A DNA stretch of 9,424 bases. Origin: Paludibacteraceae bacterium (GTDB lineage: Bacteria; Bacteroidota; Bacteroidia; Bacteroidales; Paludibacteraceae). Shown here piece by piece: positions 1-9,000 of the stretch; within the stretch, counting starts at the first letter, position 1, and each line of letters begins with the position of its first letter. The stretch covers positions 1 to 9,424 of the forward strand of contig JAFYMM010000282.1 in NCBI GenBank assembly GCA_017550055.1, written 5' to 3'. A model generated the notes under the pieces. That model saw only the letters and a program-made list of their open reading frames with translations, was not told the DNA's origin and made no database searches. The position numbers and the translations under genes are program-made.

Positions 1-1489
1 ATTCGTAAGACAAATTGTAAGTCATGCCTAAAAGATATTTTGATGTTGTAAGTGCAAGAGAGTTATTGCGCTCTGCCACAGGAATTGCATAGATACCATC
101 GCGAAGTTGTTCGTCGTCGCTCCATGTTAGAGTTTGACCCGACAACGACAAATCGGTTACCATAGCTTGATCTTCAGCCTTGTACCAAGTAACAGCAGGT
201 GGTAGAGCTGAATGAGTATAGACAGTTGAAGTCAATTTATCGATGAAACCAACTGTTGTCAACTTGTTGGTTGAGAAGAACACCATACCTGGAGCGTCCT
301 CTTTGGCTGACTCGCGATTGATAACAATCTCGTTGACAGTTTCTTGAGGATAGAATGCTCGCATCATTACGTCTTGACGCTCTGGGATACGAGCAAATAC
401 GCGGTCCTCATCATATTCGTCAATATCGCTATATTCTTCGTCTACTTGCGCTGGTGCGCTTGAAGGCTCACGTTTGAGGTCAGACAATGAGCAACTTGTA
501 TAATTATGACGACCAAATTTATGCACTACTACACCCCACCAAGGCACAATTTTAGAATAATCGGCAGGAGCACCAATAGTCCAATAGACTTGAGGCGAAA
601 TATAGTCAATTGTGTGTTGAGAAATCCAAGCTAAAGGGTCAGAATAGATTCCATTATACTGCCAATCGGAACTTACAGGACAAGGAACTACGCCATATTT
701 GTTTGCAACAGCCTTAGTTGTACATGCAACACCTGCAGGACTAATACCAAAACGCACCCATGGCTTACGAGCCTTGATAGCATCATGCACGCTCTTAACC
801 ATAAGATTAACTTGATGACGACGCCAATCTCCACGTTCAAGACTATCAGGGTTATAGGCCTCATATTGCTCTTGGTCTTTCTCGTTGGTCATACCTCCAT
901 TTGGATAGAAATAATCGTCGAATACAATACCATCTACATTATATTTAGTAATGATATCTATAACGACATCGGTAATACGTTGACGCACTTCTGGCATACC
1001 CGGATTGAGAACAACTGTTCCGCCACAATCCAATAGCCATTCGGGATGAGTGTTAGAATAGTCGGTTGGCAATGTGCCATAGGTGTCTGCACTTGTAGAA
1101 TAACGGTATGGGTTAATCCAAGCATGACACTCTATACCACGCTTATGACACTCATCAATAACGAATTGCAATGGGTCATAGTTAGGGGCTTTGCCTCGTT
1201 CGCCACAAAGATATTTACTCCATGGTTCATACTCTGAATTATAGAAAGCATCGGAAAAACCACGCACTTGAAAGAAGCAGACATTCATATTAGCCGCTTT
1301 ATATCTATCAAGAATCTCTATCATTTGCGCTTTTTGGCTCTTTTCGGCAGCGGCAGTGTTATCACGATTACCTGGCCAGTCGATAGCCCACACGGTTGAC
1401 AACCATGCACCACGGAATTCGCGCTTAGGAGCAACATCATCTTGAGCCTTTACTTCAATGCACAATATCATTAGAAATATCTTTTTCAT
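1..1489 (-). CDS. GHL10/DUF187 family glycoside hydrolase (partial, 3' end missing)
   Basis: The first 496 codons are open without a stop and run off the window edge. Family hallmarks in order: EFRGAWLSTVWAIDWP (24-39), NVCFFQVRGFSDAFY (69-83), IECHAWINPYR (119-129), THPEW (147-151), VDGIVFDDYFYP (185-196) with paired acids Asp191/Asp192 likely at the active site, RFGISPAG (246-253), SDPLAW (283-288) and ISPQVYW (297-303). This is the TIM-barrel GHL10 family that includes Bacillus YngK and E. coli DigH/YddW; DigH cleaves peptide-free peptidoglycan glycans. A beta-rich, perhaps fibronectin-III-like region begins after the barrel (AVTWYKAEDQ, LTWSDDEQLRDGIYAIP). An acidic insert at 350-362 is unusual. 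The N-terminus MKKIFLMILCIEVKAQ is a short signal; VKA|Q suggests signal peptidase I cleavage and a periplasmic enzyme, since no good lipobox surrounds Cys10. Nine cysteines are present in the visible part. It is the last visible gene of the operon, 64 bases after the PKD lipoprotein gene. The exact bond cleaved is unknown. Confidence 0.93.
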   Translation of the reverse strand, partial: MKKIFLMILCIEVKAQDDVAPKREFRGAWLSTVWAIDWPGNRDNTAAAEKSQKAQMIEILDRYKAANMNVCFFQVRGFSDAFYNSEYEPWSKYLCGERGKAPNYDPLQFVIDECHKRGIECHAWINPYRYSTSADTYGTLPTDYSNTHPEWLLDCGGTVVLNPGMPEVRQRITDVVIDIITKYNVDGIVFDDYFYPNGGMTNEKDQEQYEAYNPDSLERGDWRRHQVNLMVKSVHDAIKARKPWVRFGISPAGVACTTKAVANKYGVVPCPVSSDWQYNGIYSDPLAWISQHTIDYISPQVYWTIGAPADYSKIVPWWGVVVHKFGRHNYTSCSLSDLKREPSSAPAQVDEEYSDIDEYDEDRVFARIPERQDVMMRAFYPQETVNEIVINRESAKEDAPGMVFFSTNKLTTVGFIDKLTSTVYTHSALPPAVTWYKAEDQAMVTDLSLSGQTLTWSDDEQLRDGIYAIPVAERNNSLALTTSKYLLGMTYNLSYE

Positions 1490-1510
1490 ATCACTGTTTT
1501 TTTTATTTGT

Positions 1511-1540
1511 GATAGTGCAAGGGTTCAATCTTGCACTACC
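1511..1540 (-). promoter_or_regulatory. Intercistronic RNA hairpin ahead of the GHL10 gene
   Basis: Within the 64-base gap, the minus-strand transcript can fold GGUAGUGCAAG (1540-1530) against CUUGCACUAUC (1521-1511), an 11-bp stem with one G-U wobble and an 8-base loop (1529-1522). Nine of the pairs are a perfect inverted repeat in DNA (1513-1521 with 1530-1538). The wobble pair exists only in the minus-strand RNA; in the plus-strand RNA it would be an A-C mismatch, which favours a role in the operon transcript. No U-tract follows: the next 21 bases are A-rich, with a run of eight A (1504-1497), and then comes the GHL10 start codon. It is therefore a poor intrinsic terminator and a better candidate for an mRNA stability, processing or translation-tuning element. 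The A-rich leader fits how Bacteroidota ribosomes initiate without Shine-Dalgarno sites. Confidence 0.6.
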
Positions 1541-1553
1541 TATTTCGGTCCTA

Positions 1554-3236
1554 TTAGAACAATTTGCTTGGATTAGTGTTGATAGTTACACCATAAGCAT
1601 CAACATCTTCTACGAGATAGTGAAGTTTGTCAGTTGCTGGGTCGTAGTAAACGATACCAGATTTCACACTTGACAAGCCTGAGCGCAATGCGAAATATAC
1701 ACGACCTGTCACTTCATCGAGAGCCAATTGTGTGATACCAACTGGTTCACTTGATGTACCTTCATAGTCTTTGTTTGTTGCGTCTGGAGTGCGTTGAGCA
1801 CAACCATTGCCATCAGCAAATAGTTTTGCAGCAGGAAGTGTTTTTGTGTCTTTAATACCTTCTAGTTCTGCAATTGTACATTTGTAGAAACCTTCGCCTG
1901 TGCCACACAAAGTAAAGAAGAAGTCTTGTGTTGTAGGATTGTAGATGAATGATTTAGGATATGATGTACCACCCAAATTAGCCAATACGGCACCCGATTC
2001 TGGAGCTGGAGCTTTGTCGTCGGCAGCAGCAAGAACGTCTCCTGCTTTGAATCGCCAGATACCTATACCATTATAAATTTTACCCCAATAGTAAGTGTCA
2101 TCAATTTTGATAAGGTTAGATGAGATGGCACCATAAGACAACCCTTTGCCATAATAACCAAGAGTGTTATTTTGCAACCAATAAGGGAATGCAGCTGCTG
2201 AATATGTAGCATTACGAGTAGAAAGTGGCACTGTAATCAAACCTGTATTACGGTCTGAATAATAAAGATTACCATTTTCAATGAAACCAAAGAATGGGTC
2301 TTGGAACGCAGGACCACCAACGTTACTAATCATGGTTTCGATGGTTGAAGCATCGGCTGCCATAATTGTGATTTGACCATCACCCATTACTCCATCAACG
2401 TCATTAACATAGTAATATTGTTTACCTGCATCAAGGCAATAGAGTTTGTTTTCATGACACAAGATGTTGAACATGTGTTGACCAGCAGAAACACCCATAT
2501 CGTATGGTTCGATAACAACACCCTCAGTAGCTACTTCAGGAATTTTCACCGCCATAATGTTGCCACCTACTGTTGCATAATAGAGAGTTGGTGCAACTGT
2601 ATCAAGTGCTACTTGTACGTTCTTTTTCACAACTTCAAGGTTGCGACCACCAAGTACAACTTGCAACGATACGGTTTGTGAGCCTACTTTAGCAAATTTC
2701 ACTTTACCCAAATCTTCTGGCAAACCTACAAACGAAGCCACAGCCTCACCTGCTTCATTAGTTGTACCGTCTGGGAATGTCCATTGATACTCTGCTTCGA
2801 GATTATCTGGGTTAGGAAGTTCAACCTCAAATGAAATATAAGAAGTCATAACTTCGCAAAGTGAATCTTCTTGAATCAATGTTACAATTGGCTTAATGTC
2901 TGAAATATAAATTTCATTAGCCTTTGTTGCTTCATTTGCATTAAGTGTTACAACATATCTACCTGCTGTAGTGAATTTGTGATAAACTGTATCGCCTTCC
3001 ACCACTTCGCTACCATCGCCAAAATTCCAAACACAAGCAGTAGATACTGGCTTAGTTGGATAGAATTTGATTGTAGCACCTACATAGTAGTCAAGTTGAT
3101 AAATATCATCGCTCACTTGATATGTAAAGTTGATTTTCTCTTGTGGTAAATCCTCTACCTCTGGGATATGGTCTTTACATGCTGTAAAGTTAATTGTGAA
3201 CAAGCACAATAATAAGAGTTTAAACAAATTTTTCAT
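1554..3236 (-). CDS. PKD-domain lipoprotein with C-terminal beta-propeller-like region
   Basis: A 560-residue predicted surface lipoprotein. The signal peptide ends in FTA|C with Cys20 lipidated, followed by KDHIPEVEDLPQE, acidic as expected for surface export. Two PKD-like beta-sandwiches follow: about 33-105, with the hallmark WNFGDGS (70-76) and FTTAGRYVVTL (88-98), and about 115-210, with a variant hallmark YQWTFPDGT (150-158) and FAKVGSQTVSLQV (181-193). From about 216 to the end the sequence repeats short strand units ending in aromatic-rich turns: KLYCLDAG, NLYYSDRNTG, TYYWGKIYNGIGIWRF, DFFFTLCGTGEGFYKC, RVYFALRSG and GIVYYDPATDKLHYL. This looks like a beta-propeller of perhaps five to seven blades. 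No catalytic motif is visible. PKD folds usually serve as spacers or carbohydrate contacts, so a glycan-binding role beside SusCD is the natural guess. It starts 8 bases after the preceding lipoprotein gene. Domain layout is well supported; function is inferred. Confidence 0.88.
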   Translation of the reverse strand: MKNLFKLLLLCLFTINFTACKDHIPEVEDLPQEKINFTYQVSDDIYQLDYYVGATIKFYPTKPVSTACVWNFGDGSEVVEGDTVYHKFTTAGRYVVTLNANEATKANEIYISDIKPIVTLIQEDSLCEVMTSYISFEVELPNPDNLEAEYQWTFPDGTTNEAGEAVASFVGLPEDLGKVKFAKVGSQTVSLQVVLGGRNLEVVKKNVQVALDTVAPTLYYATVGGNIMAVKIPEVATEGVVIEPYDMGVSAGQHMFNILCHENKLYCLDAGKQYYYVNDVDGVMGDGQITIMAADASTIETMISNVGGPAFQDPFFGFIENGNLYYSDRNTGLITVPLSTRNATYSAAAFPYWLQNNTLGYYGKGLSYGAISSNLIKIDDTYYWGKIYNGIGIWRFKAGDVLAAADDKAPAPESGAVLANLGGTSYPKSFIYNPTTQDFFFTLCGTGEGFYKCTIAELEGIKDTKTLPAAKLFADGNGCAQRTPDATNKDYEGTSSEPVGITQLALDEVTGRVYFALRSGLSSVKSGIVYYDPATDKLHYLVEDVDAYGVTINTNPSKLF

Positions 3237-3244
3237 AGTGCTTA

Positions 3245-4099
3245 TTAGTTAAGATTTATAGTTGTAAGTTTTGTTAAACCTGCTGTACCTTTTGTATCCA
3301 AACATTTAAGTTGGGCATTGATAAGATAACCACGTGAATAAGAAATATTCAAATTACCTTTACCGTCATCGATAATTTGGTCAAACGAAAGTGCTTGGAA
3401 CAAAGAATCAAGCGGAGCAGGAATTTCGTGGTTCACAAAATGGTCATAGTTGGTTTGTGAGTTTTCATCAAACGAAGTAGTCTTATATGGAGCAAACAAT
3501 GTAGCATTCCAAATAGAGTCAGTCGAAACAAGTTTAGCAAAATCTTTATATGCTGCATCTGGATTAGAGATGAGATAATTATAAAGACTATCTTTGAAAT
3601 TTTGAGCGAAATTTTCACCAAAATTAGCCACTAATTTATCTTCAGAATATTCTGCACCACTCCATTTTACACGACCCAAAGTGTTAGATGTAGGGAAAGC
3701 ATCATCAAATTTATAGGCACGCTCTTTCTCATTGTAGTTATCTTCATTATGTTCAAACTTCTTGATACAAGTAGATATACGTTGTACATTTGACACTTCT
3801 GAAGCTACTGTATATGGAGTAGAAACCACCCATGGAGCTGAAACATTTTTACTAACTGTTTCGTGAATATCATACCAAACCTCAAGATGAGAAATTGGAT
3901 ACTCTTCTTCTGTTGTATAATATTGAACAGAGAATGCTACATCAGACCCTGCAGTGACAACTGTGTTTGGAATTGTCCAATGGACATGAGGTGCCATTTC
4001 ACCCACATGCACAATGTCATCCATATTGTCGTGTTTGTCGCAACTTGCAAAGACTAAGGCAAGCAAACCAAACATCAAATATTTCAAATTACATTTCAT
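3245..4099 (-). CDS. Unrecognised lipoprotein in the SusE/SusF position
   Basis: I do not recognise a named family. The 284-residue product has a clear lipoprotein signal: short basic start, hydrophobic LMFGLLALVF, lipobox FAS|C with Cys20, then DKHDNMDD, an acidic stretch resembling the Bacteroidota signal for export of lipoproteins to the cell surface. Residues about 35-115 (HVHWTIPNTVVTAGSDVAFSV, ISHLEVWYDI, TPYTVASEV) look like an Ig-like beta-sandwich. The middle (about 120-245) is charged and probably helical, with NYNEKERAYKFDDAF, NFAQNFKDSLYNYL and DAAYKDFAKLV. The last 40 residues return to beta pattern (NLNISYSRGYLINAQLKCL). It lies 29 bases after susD and 8 bases before the PKD lipoprotein gene, the place where SusE/SusF-type accessory glycan-binding lipoproteins are found in other utilisation loci. 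A role as surface binding protein or SusCD accessory subunit is inferred from position and lipidation only. The start is fixed by the signal peptide. Confidence 0.85.
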   Translation of the reverse strand: MKCNLKYLMFGLLALVFASCDKHDNMDDIVHVGEMAPHVHWTIPNTVVTAGSDVAFSVQYYTTEEEYPISHLEVWYDIHETVSKNVSAPWVVSTPYTVASEVSNVQRISTCIKKFEHNEDNYNEKERAYKFDDAFPTSNTLGRVKWSGAEYSEDKLVANFGENFAQNFKDSLYNYLISNPDAAYKDFAKLVSTDSIWNATLFAPYKTTSFDENSQTNYDHFVNHEIPAPLDSLFQALSFDQIIDDGKGNLNISYSRGYLINAQLKCLDTKGTAGLTKLTTINLN

Positions 4100-4128
4100 A
4101 TCGCAATAATGTTTAATTAGGTTAATAC

Positions 4129-6015
4129 TTATTTTTTGAACACTTCAGGATTTGATGTCATCCATTCTCCTTCGCCAAAGTTGGTAATAGCTGTTGTATT
4201 ACCTGGCATTTGCCAAATCATACGATTGCGCAACCAGTCTGGATTTTGATAAATACCAAGGCGTTCGAGTTCAGGACGATTATATTTTTCTTCTGTCTCT
4301 GGGTCAGCTGAAACACGATTCATCCAAGCATTTGCCGAATATTTAAAGTTTGTACCAAGGTCTTTAGATGTATTCCAGTGTGGTTCATAGATATTAAATG
4401 GTCGAGCCAAAACTACTTTATTTTTAAAGTTTCCTACTGCCACATTACCATAACTTTGATCAAACACTTTTTCCACATCATATACATATACACCATCGTA
4501 TTGAATACCATTCATTGAAGAACTATTATTATAACGACGAACATCACACCATTGCTCTGGTTGGAGATACATTGCTACATATTTTTGTTGCATAAGATGT
4601 GCGATATTAAATCCTGTTGCAGGCACACGCAACTCTTCGAAGAGTTTCAAACGCTCTTCCTCCACAATACCAAGGTTACCATATACAGTATAACGATTGA
4701 AGCTTGCACGAACAGCCTCAAGAGTAACGCTACGAGCTGTAGATTTATCGCCCATCCAATAAAGAGCCTCTGCCTTAGCAAACAAAAGTTCTTCTTCTGT
4801 GATGAATGTGATATAACCATCATCTTTTGTGTAAGGATTAGTTCTATCAGTAGTACAATACAAATCAGGGAAATAGTCTGCTTTATAGTCTGTACCATAG
4901 ATTACATCCATACCGATATTGCTTTTCAACGAACGAAGTGATTTCATTTTATCGGCATTTACACGTGGTTCCATCATACGATCGGCGCGTGGGTCAAGCG
5001 AATACATTGCCACTTTCTTTTTATCGCTCTCTTTTGCAACGCCATTATCAATCACTTCAAACGAACGAGCAAAGTTGATACCACCTGGATAAAAACCTAA
5101 AATAGACGCCATAAATTCAGAAGGCACTGCCGATGTCAACAAGTTTTCACGAGCTTGCGCCCAACCGAGGTTCATTTTTGGTTGTGTTGGTCCCCACATA
5201 CAGCATTGTTCTGCTGTACCACCATCAAATTTATAAATTGGTTCTGCCCATGATGGGTCGTTCAATGCTGCATCTACTGCATCGATTACAGCTTGACATT
5301 TGCTAAGGTCTTGGTTAGGAATTTGACGAAGCATCACGCGAGCATAAAGTGCTTTTGTGAATGCACGCCATTTACCAAGGTCACCAGCAAACATACGATC
5401 TTGTTTCACATCAATAACACCATTTGTTGGACAGTTAATCCATTCTGGGTCTTCATACAATTCAATCAAATCTTCCAATTCTGATTGAATATATTGATAT
5501 ACATAACTTTGGTGGTCATATTTAGGCGAACCTGCACGGTCTTCAACTGACGCAGCATAAGCAAATGTTTCACGCACTGGAATATCACCGAACAAGTCAG
5601 TTGTCAAAAGCAATGAGTGAAGACGAAGTGTTTTCGCAATAAGGATATAATTGCGAGCATTTTTCTTCTCTGCATCTTCGATAAGATATGTTGAGTTTAC
5701 ACCTACGTCGATGTAGCAACGACGCCATTGTGGGTGACGATTGGCAGTAAGCCATCCGCCCCATCCATTTTTATAAGGATAAGAAGATGTAGATGCTTTA
5801 CCTGTTGTTGTCAACGATTGTGCAATGTAAATACCATACTCAGCGCAGTCATAAACATTTTGAGTTGAGTAGAAAAGCAAAGCTGGCAATACAACATCAC
5901 ATGTAACAGAAGTTGGTTGGTCTGGCGATGTGTTTACATCCAACCACTCCTCACAACTATTCATTGTAGTCATCAATATCAATGACGCCAATGCTATATA
6001 TAATACCTTTTTCAT
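4129..6015 (-). CDS. SusD/RagB-like surface lipoprotein (SusD-like_2 type)
   Basis: This 628-residue lipoprotein is the substrate-binding lid of the preceding SusC transporter. A lipoprotein signal peptide ends in MNS|C with Cys21 as the lipidated residue, followed by EEWLDVNTSPDQPTSV, the N-terminal pattern of the SusD-like_2 branch. Other family segments are HPQWRRCYIDV (94-104), the helical stretch ILIAKTLRLHSLLLTTDLFGDIPV (124-147), GDLGKWRAFTKALYARVMLR (211-230), DPRADRMMEPR (341-351), EEELLFAKAEALYWMGD (407-423) and QKYVAMYLQPEQWCDVRRYN (477-496); these form the TPR-like helical scaffold. At 628 residues it is longer than the roughly 500-550 usual in the family. It holds ten cysteines, including an adjacent pair at 271-272, which is more than expected for a surface protein and may allow disulfides (inference). 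The acidic residues after Cys21 fit a surface-export signal. It starts 12 bases after susC. Family is certain; ligand is unknown. Confidence 0.96.
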   Translation of the reverse strand: MKKVLYIALASLILMTTMNSCEEWLDVNTSPDQPTSVTCDVVLPALLFYSTQNVYDCAEYGIYIAQSLTTTGKASTSSYPYKNGWGGWLTANRHPQWRRCYIDVGVNSTYLIEDAEKKNARNYILIAKTLRLHSLLLTTDLFGDIPVRETFAYAASVEDRAGSPKYDHQSYVYQYIQSELEDLIELYEDPEWINCPTNGVIDVKQDRMFAGDLGKWRAFTKALYARVMLRQIPNQDLSKCQAVIDAVDAALNDPSWAEPIYKFDGGTAEQCCMWGPTQPKMNLGWAQARENLLTSAVPSEFMASILGFYPGGINFARSFEVIDNGVAKESDKKKVAMYSLDPRADRMMEPRVNADKMKSLRSLKSNIGMDVIYGTDYKADYFPDLYCTTDRTNPYTKDDGYITFITEEELLFAKAEALYWMGDKSTARSVTLEAVRASFNRYTVYGNLGIVEEERLKLFEELRVPATGFNIAHLMQQKYVAMYLQPEQWCDVRRYNNSSSMNGIQYDGVYVYDVEKVFDQSYGNVAVGNFKNKVVLARPFNIYEPHWNTSKDLGTNFKYSANAWMNRVSADPETEEKYNRPELERLGIYQNPDWLRNRMIWQMPGNTTAITNFGEGEWMTSNPEVFKK

Positions 6016-6027
6016 ACTATCAAATTT

Positions 6028-9000
6028 TTAGAATGTTAATTGGAATGAAACATTATAACTACGAGTTGAAGGAACTGCATAGTTATCAATACCAGCCGAA
6101 CCTGTACCAGAAGCACCTACACTTGCATTGGCTTGTGGGTCAGAACCTGTGTAACGAGAAAGGAGGAACAAGTTGTTGCCTGTGAACGAAAGTTTAATAC
6201 CTTCGATACCTTTCACTCGTTTGAGCAATGATGAGAAGTCATAACCCAATGTCACATATTGCAAACGGATATATGAACCATCTTCAAGGAAGTTAGACGA
6301 TACCATATAACGCTCTGAAATTGTTGTTGCATCAAGCACGATTGGTGTTGTGTTTTGTTCGTAAATTGGATTGCCATTAGCATCTATTCCTGTTTGAACT
6401 ACACCATCCCATACCACTTGACGACCACGATAATGCTCAAGTGCTGGGTGCATACCATTTGACCACAAACCACGACCTGTCATGTTAACAACATCACCAC
6501 CAAGACGTCCTTCGAACAATGCGCTCAAAGTCCAACCTTTATATTTCACTGTTGTGCTGAGACCTGACATGAATATAGGTTCACGATTACCAATCAACAC
6601 CATTTTACGAGGGTCGATTTGTGGATAACCATTTTCATCACAAATCACTTTGCCATCTTCTGTGCGGAGATAATCCGAACCACACAATGCTGTTGTTGAA
6701 GCTCCTTTATACGCAACTGGGAAGATATCGCCATATTGTGTACCTTGGATAAAATCTACATCATCTGGAAGGTCAACAACTACACCACGGTTCAAACCAA
6801 GGTTGAATGCTGCTGTCCATGTCCAATCGCTATTTTTAATGATATCTTGTTCCAAAGAGATTTCAACACCATGGTTCTTAACAGAACCTTCGTTACGTGT
6901 TTGGAGTACATAACCTGATGTATAAGGCACACGTACTGTAACGATTTGGTTGTTTGTTTGGATTGAATAATAAGCCACATCCAAACGTGTACGACCTGCA
7001 AAGAAACGAATATCAAGACCAACCTCCCAAGAAGATGACATCTCTGGAATCAAATTAAAGCCTGTTGAGAATGATGGATTATAAGAATAACCACCATCAG
7101 GCAATGTTGGATATTGACCGAAACGACGGTCGAACAAATAAGCAGGAGCATCTTTACCTACCATCGCCCAGTTACCACGAAGTTTCAAATATGAGAACCA
7201 ATCATTCTTAGTCTCTGTCATACCAGGAATCAATTCCGACAATGTAACACCACCAGTGATTGATGGATAGAAATATGGCGAATATTCATAAAGAAGTGTT
7301 GATGTCCAGTCCCAACGTCCTGTTACTGACAACGATGCCAAACCTTTATAGTCTGCACGAATTTCACCAAACACACCTGCCCAACGACGTTTGCTGTGTG
7401 TTACACTCACGTCATCTGTACCTTTGATTTCTGATACGTTTGCCATACTATAAACGCCTGGTACAATAAAATTGTAACCTGCAATACTATTCGACAAACC
7501 TGTACGTTGTTTTGCTTCTGCACCAACCATCACATCCACAGCAAAATCACTTGGAAGATCAACATGATAACTTGCATTAAAATTAGCTGTCAACAAACGG
7601 CTCAAAGACGAGCTATTGCTATACGAACCAAATGAAGATGAATTAGCTGAAGCAACTTGACTCTCTGTCAAATATTGGTGAGTCAAGAATGTCTCCAAAT
7701 CTTCTGTTTTTTGTGAATCTGGCACAAAATTAGTGTCGCTGAAGCGTGGAACTGCATAACCATCGTATGAATAATTATTTTGGTCCATGCTCACGCGAGC
7801 TGTAAGGTTCAACCCCTTCACTGGTGTTGCTGTAATGAAACCCGAAAGGATTGTACGTGTGCTCAAATTAGCACCTTCGTCCATATAGCGACTCCACAAT
7901 GGGCTATATGGCGAATTTTCTTTGTCTTCTGCAAAATACAAGAAACGAATATCGCCCGATTCAGTTTTATAGTTTGTGATATCATCGTTGATAGGCCAAG
8001 AATAGATACCAGAAATACTACCCGCACCACGCGATTTATTATATGTAATATTTGCATTAACACCTGCTTTTATATATTTATTAGGTGTATATGTAGCTTT
8101 CATCAATGCTGTCACTTTTTGCAAATAGTCATTTGGCACAATACCATCGTTATTTGAAAATGATGCCGATGCCAATGCTTGAAATTTCTCGCTACCGCCA
8201 GAAAGAGACAAGTCATATTTATGGTAGAATCCATAATCGTTGAAGAAGTTTCTCACGTTGTTATACAACACATCACCCTCTTGAACCATTGGGCCCCAAC
8301 CGTTTTTAGTTTGTTCACGATAGAAGCCACTCGAACCTGGCAAATATTTTTGTTGCACCTCAATCAAATTGGCTGGAGTATCGAATTGAACACTTGCATT
8401 AAATGTTGTAACCAATTTACCAGCATTCACTTGTTTTGTTGTAATCATCAAAACACCTGATGCTGCCTCTTGTCCATAAAGTGCCGATGCTGCTGCACCT
8501 TTCAACACTGTAATACTTTCAATATCGTTAGGGTTCAAGTCTCCAACACCGCCTGTCAATGGCATACCATCCAATACGATAAGTGGCTCATTACCACCCG
8601 AAATAGATGTTACACCACGAAGAATAAGTTGCGAACCAGAGTTAGGCGAACCACCACCAGTTGTTACGTTCACACCTGCCACACGTCCTTGCAACGCATT
8701 CAACACGTTAGCCGATTTGCTTTCTGTCAAATCATCCGAACCAACATTTTGCACTGCGAAGTTCAAACGTTTTTTCTCTTGTACAACACCCATCGCTGTT
8801 ACAACAACCTCTTCCAATACCTCTGAATCTGTAACAAGAACAATGTTTTGCATTGCATTCTTAACTACAATTTCTTGTGTCTTCATACCAACATACGACA
8901 CTACCAATGTCTCACCTTTTGCAACATTGATAGAATAATTACCATCGAAGTCGGTAATTGTACCATTTGTTGTGCCCTTCACAAGAATTGATGCACCAAT

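Noticed and set aside
785..1237. Two small plus-strand open frames in the first 1.3 kb
   Set aside because: This region is covered by a continuous minus-strand GHL10 frame with family motifs throughout, so these are shadows.
1490..1540. Hairpin as an intrinsic terminator
   Set aside because: On the minus strand the stem is followed by A residues, not U; on the plus strand nothing T-rich follows and no plus-strand gene needs a terminator.
4552..4941. Plus-strand 129-residue open frame opposite susD
   Set aside because: Antisense to conserved SusD segments, low-complexity composition, no leader or family pattern.
8470..8826. Plus-strand open frames opposite susC (also 7780-8157 and 8179-8460)
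   Set aside because: They are Cys-, Thr- and His-rich shadows of the SusC reading frame with no recognisable motif; the strand with SusC has clear family signatures.
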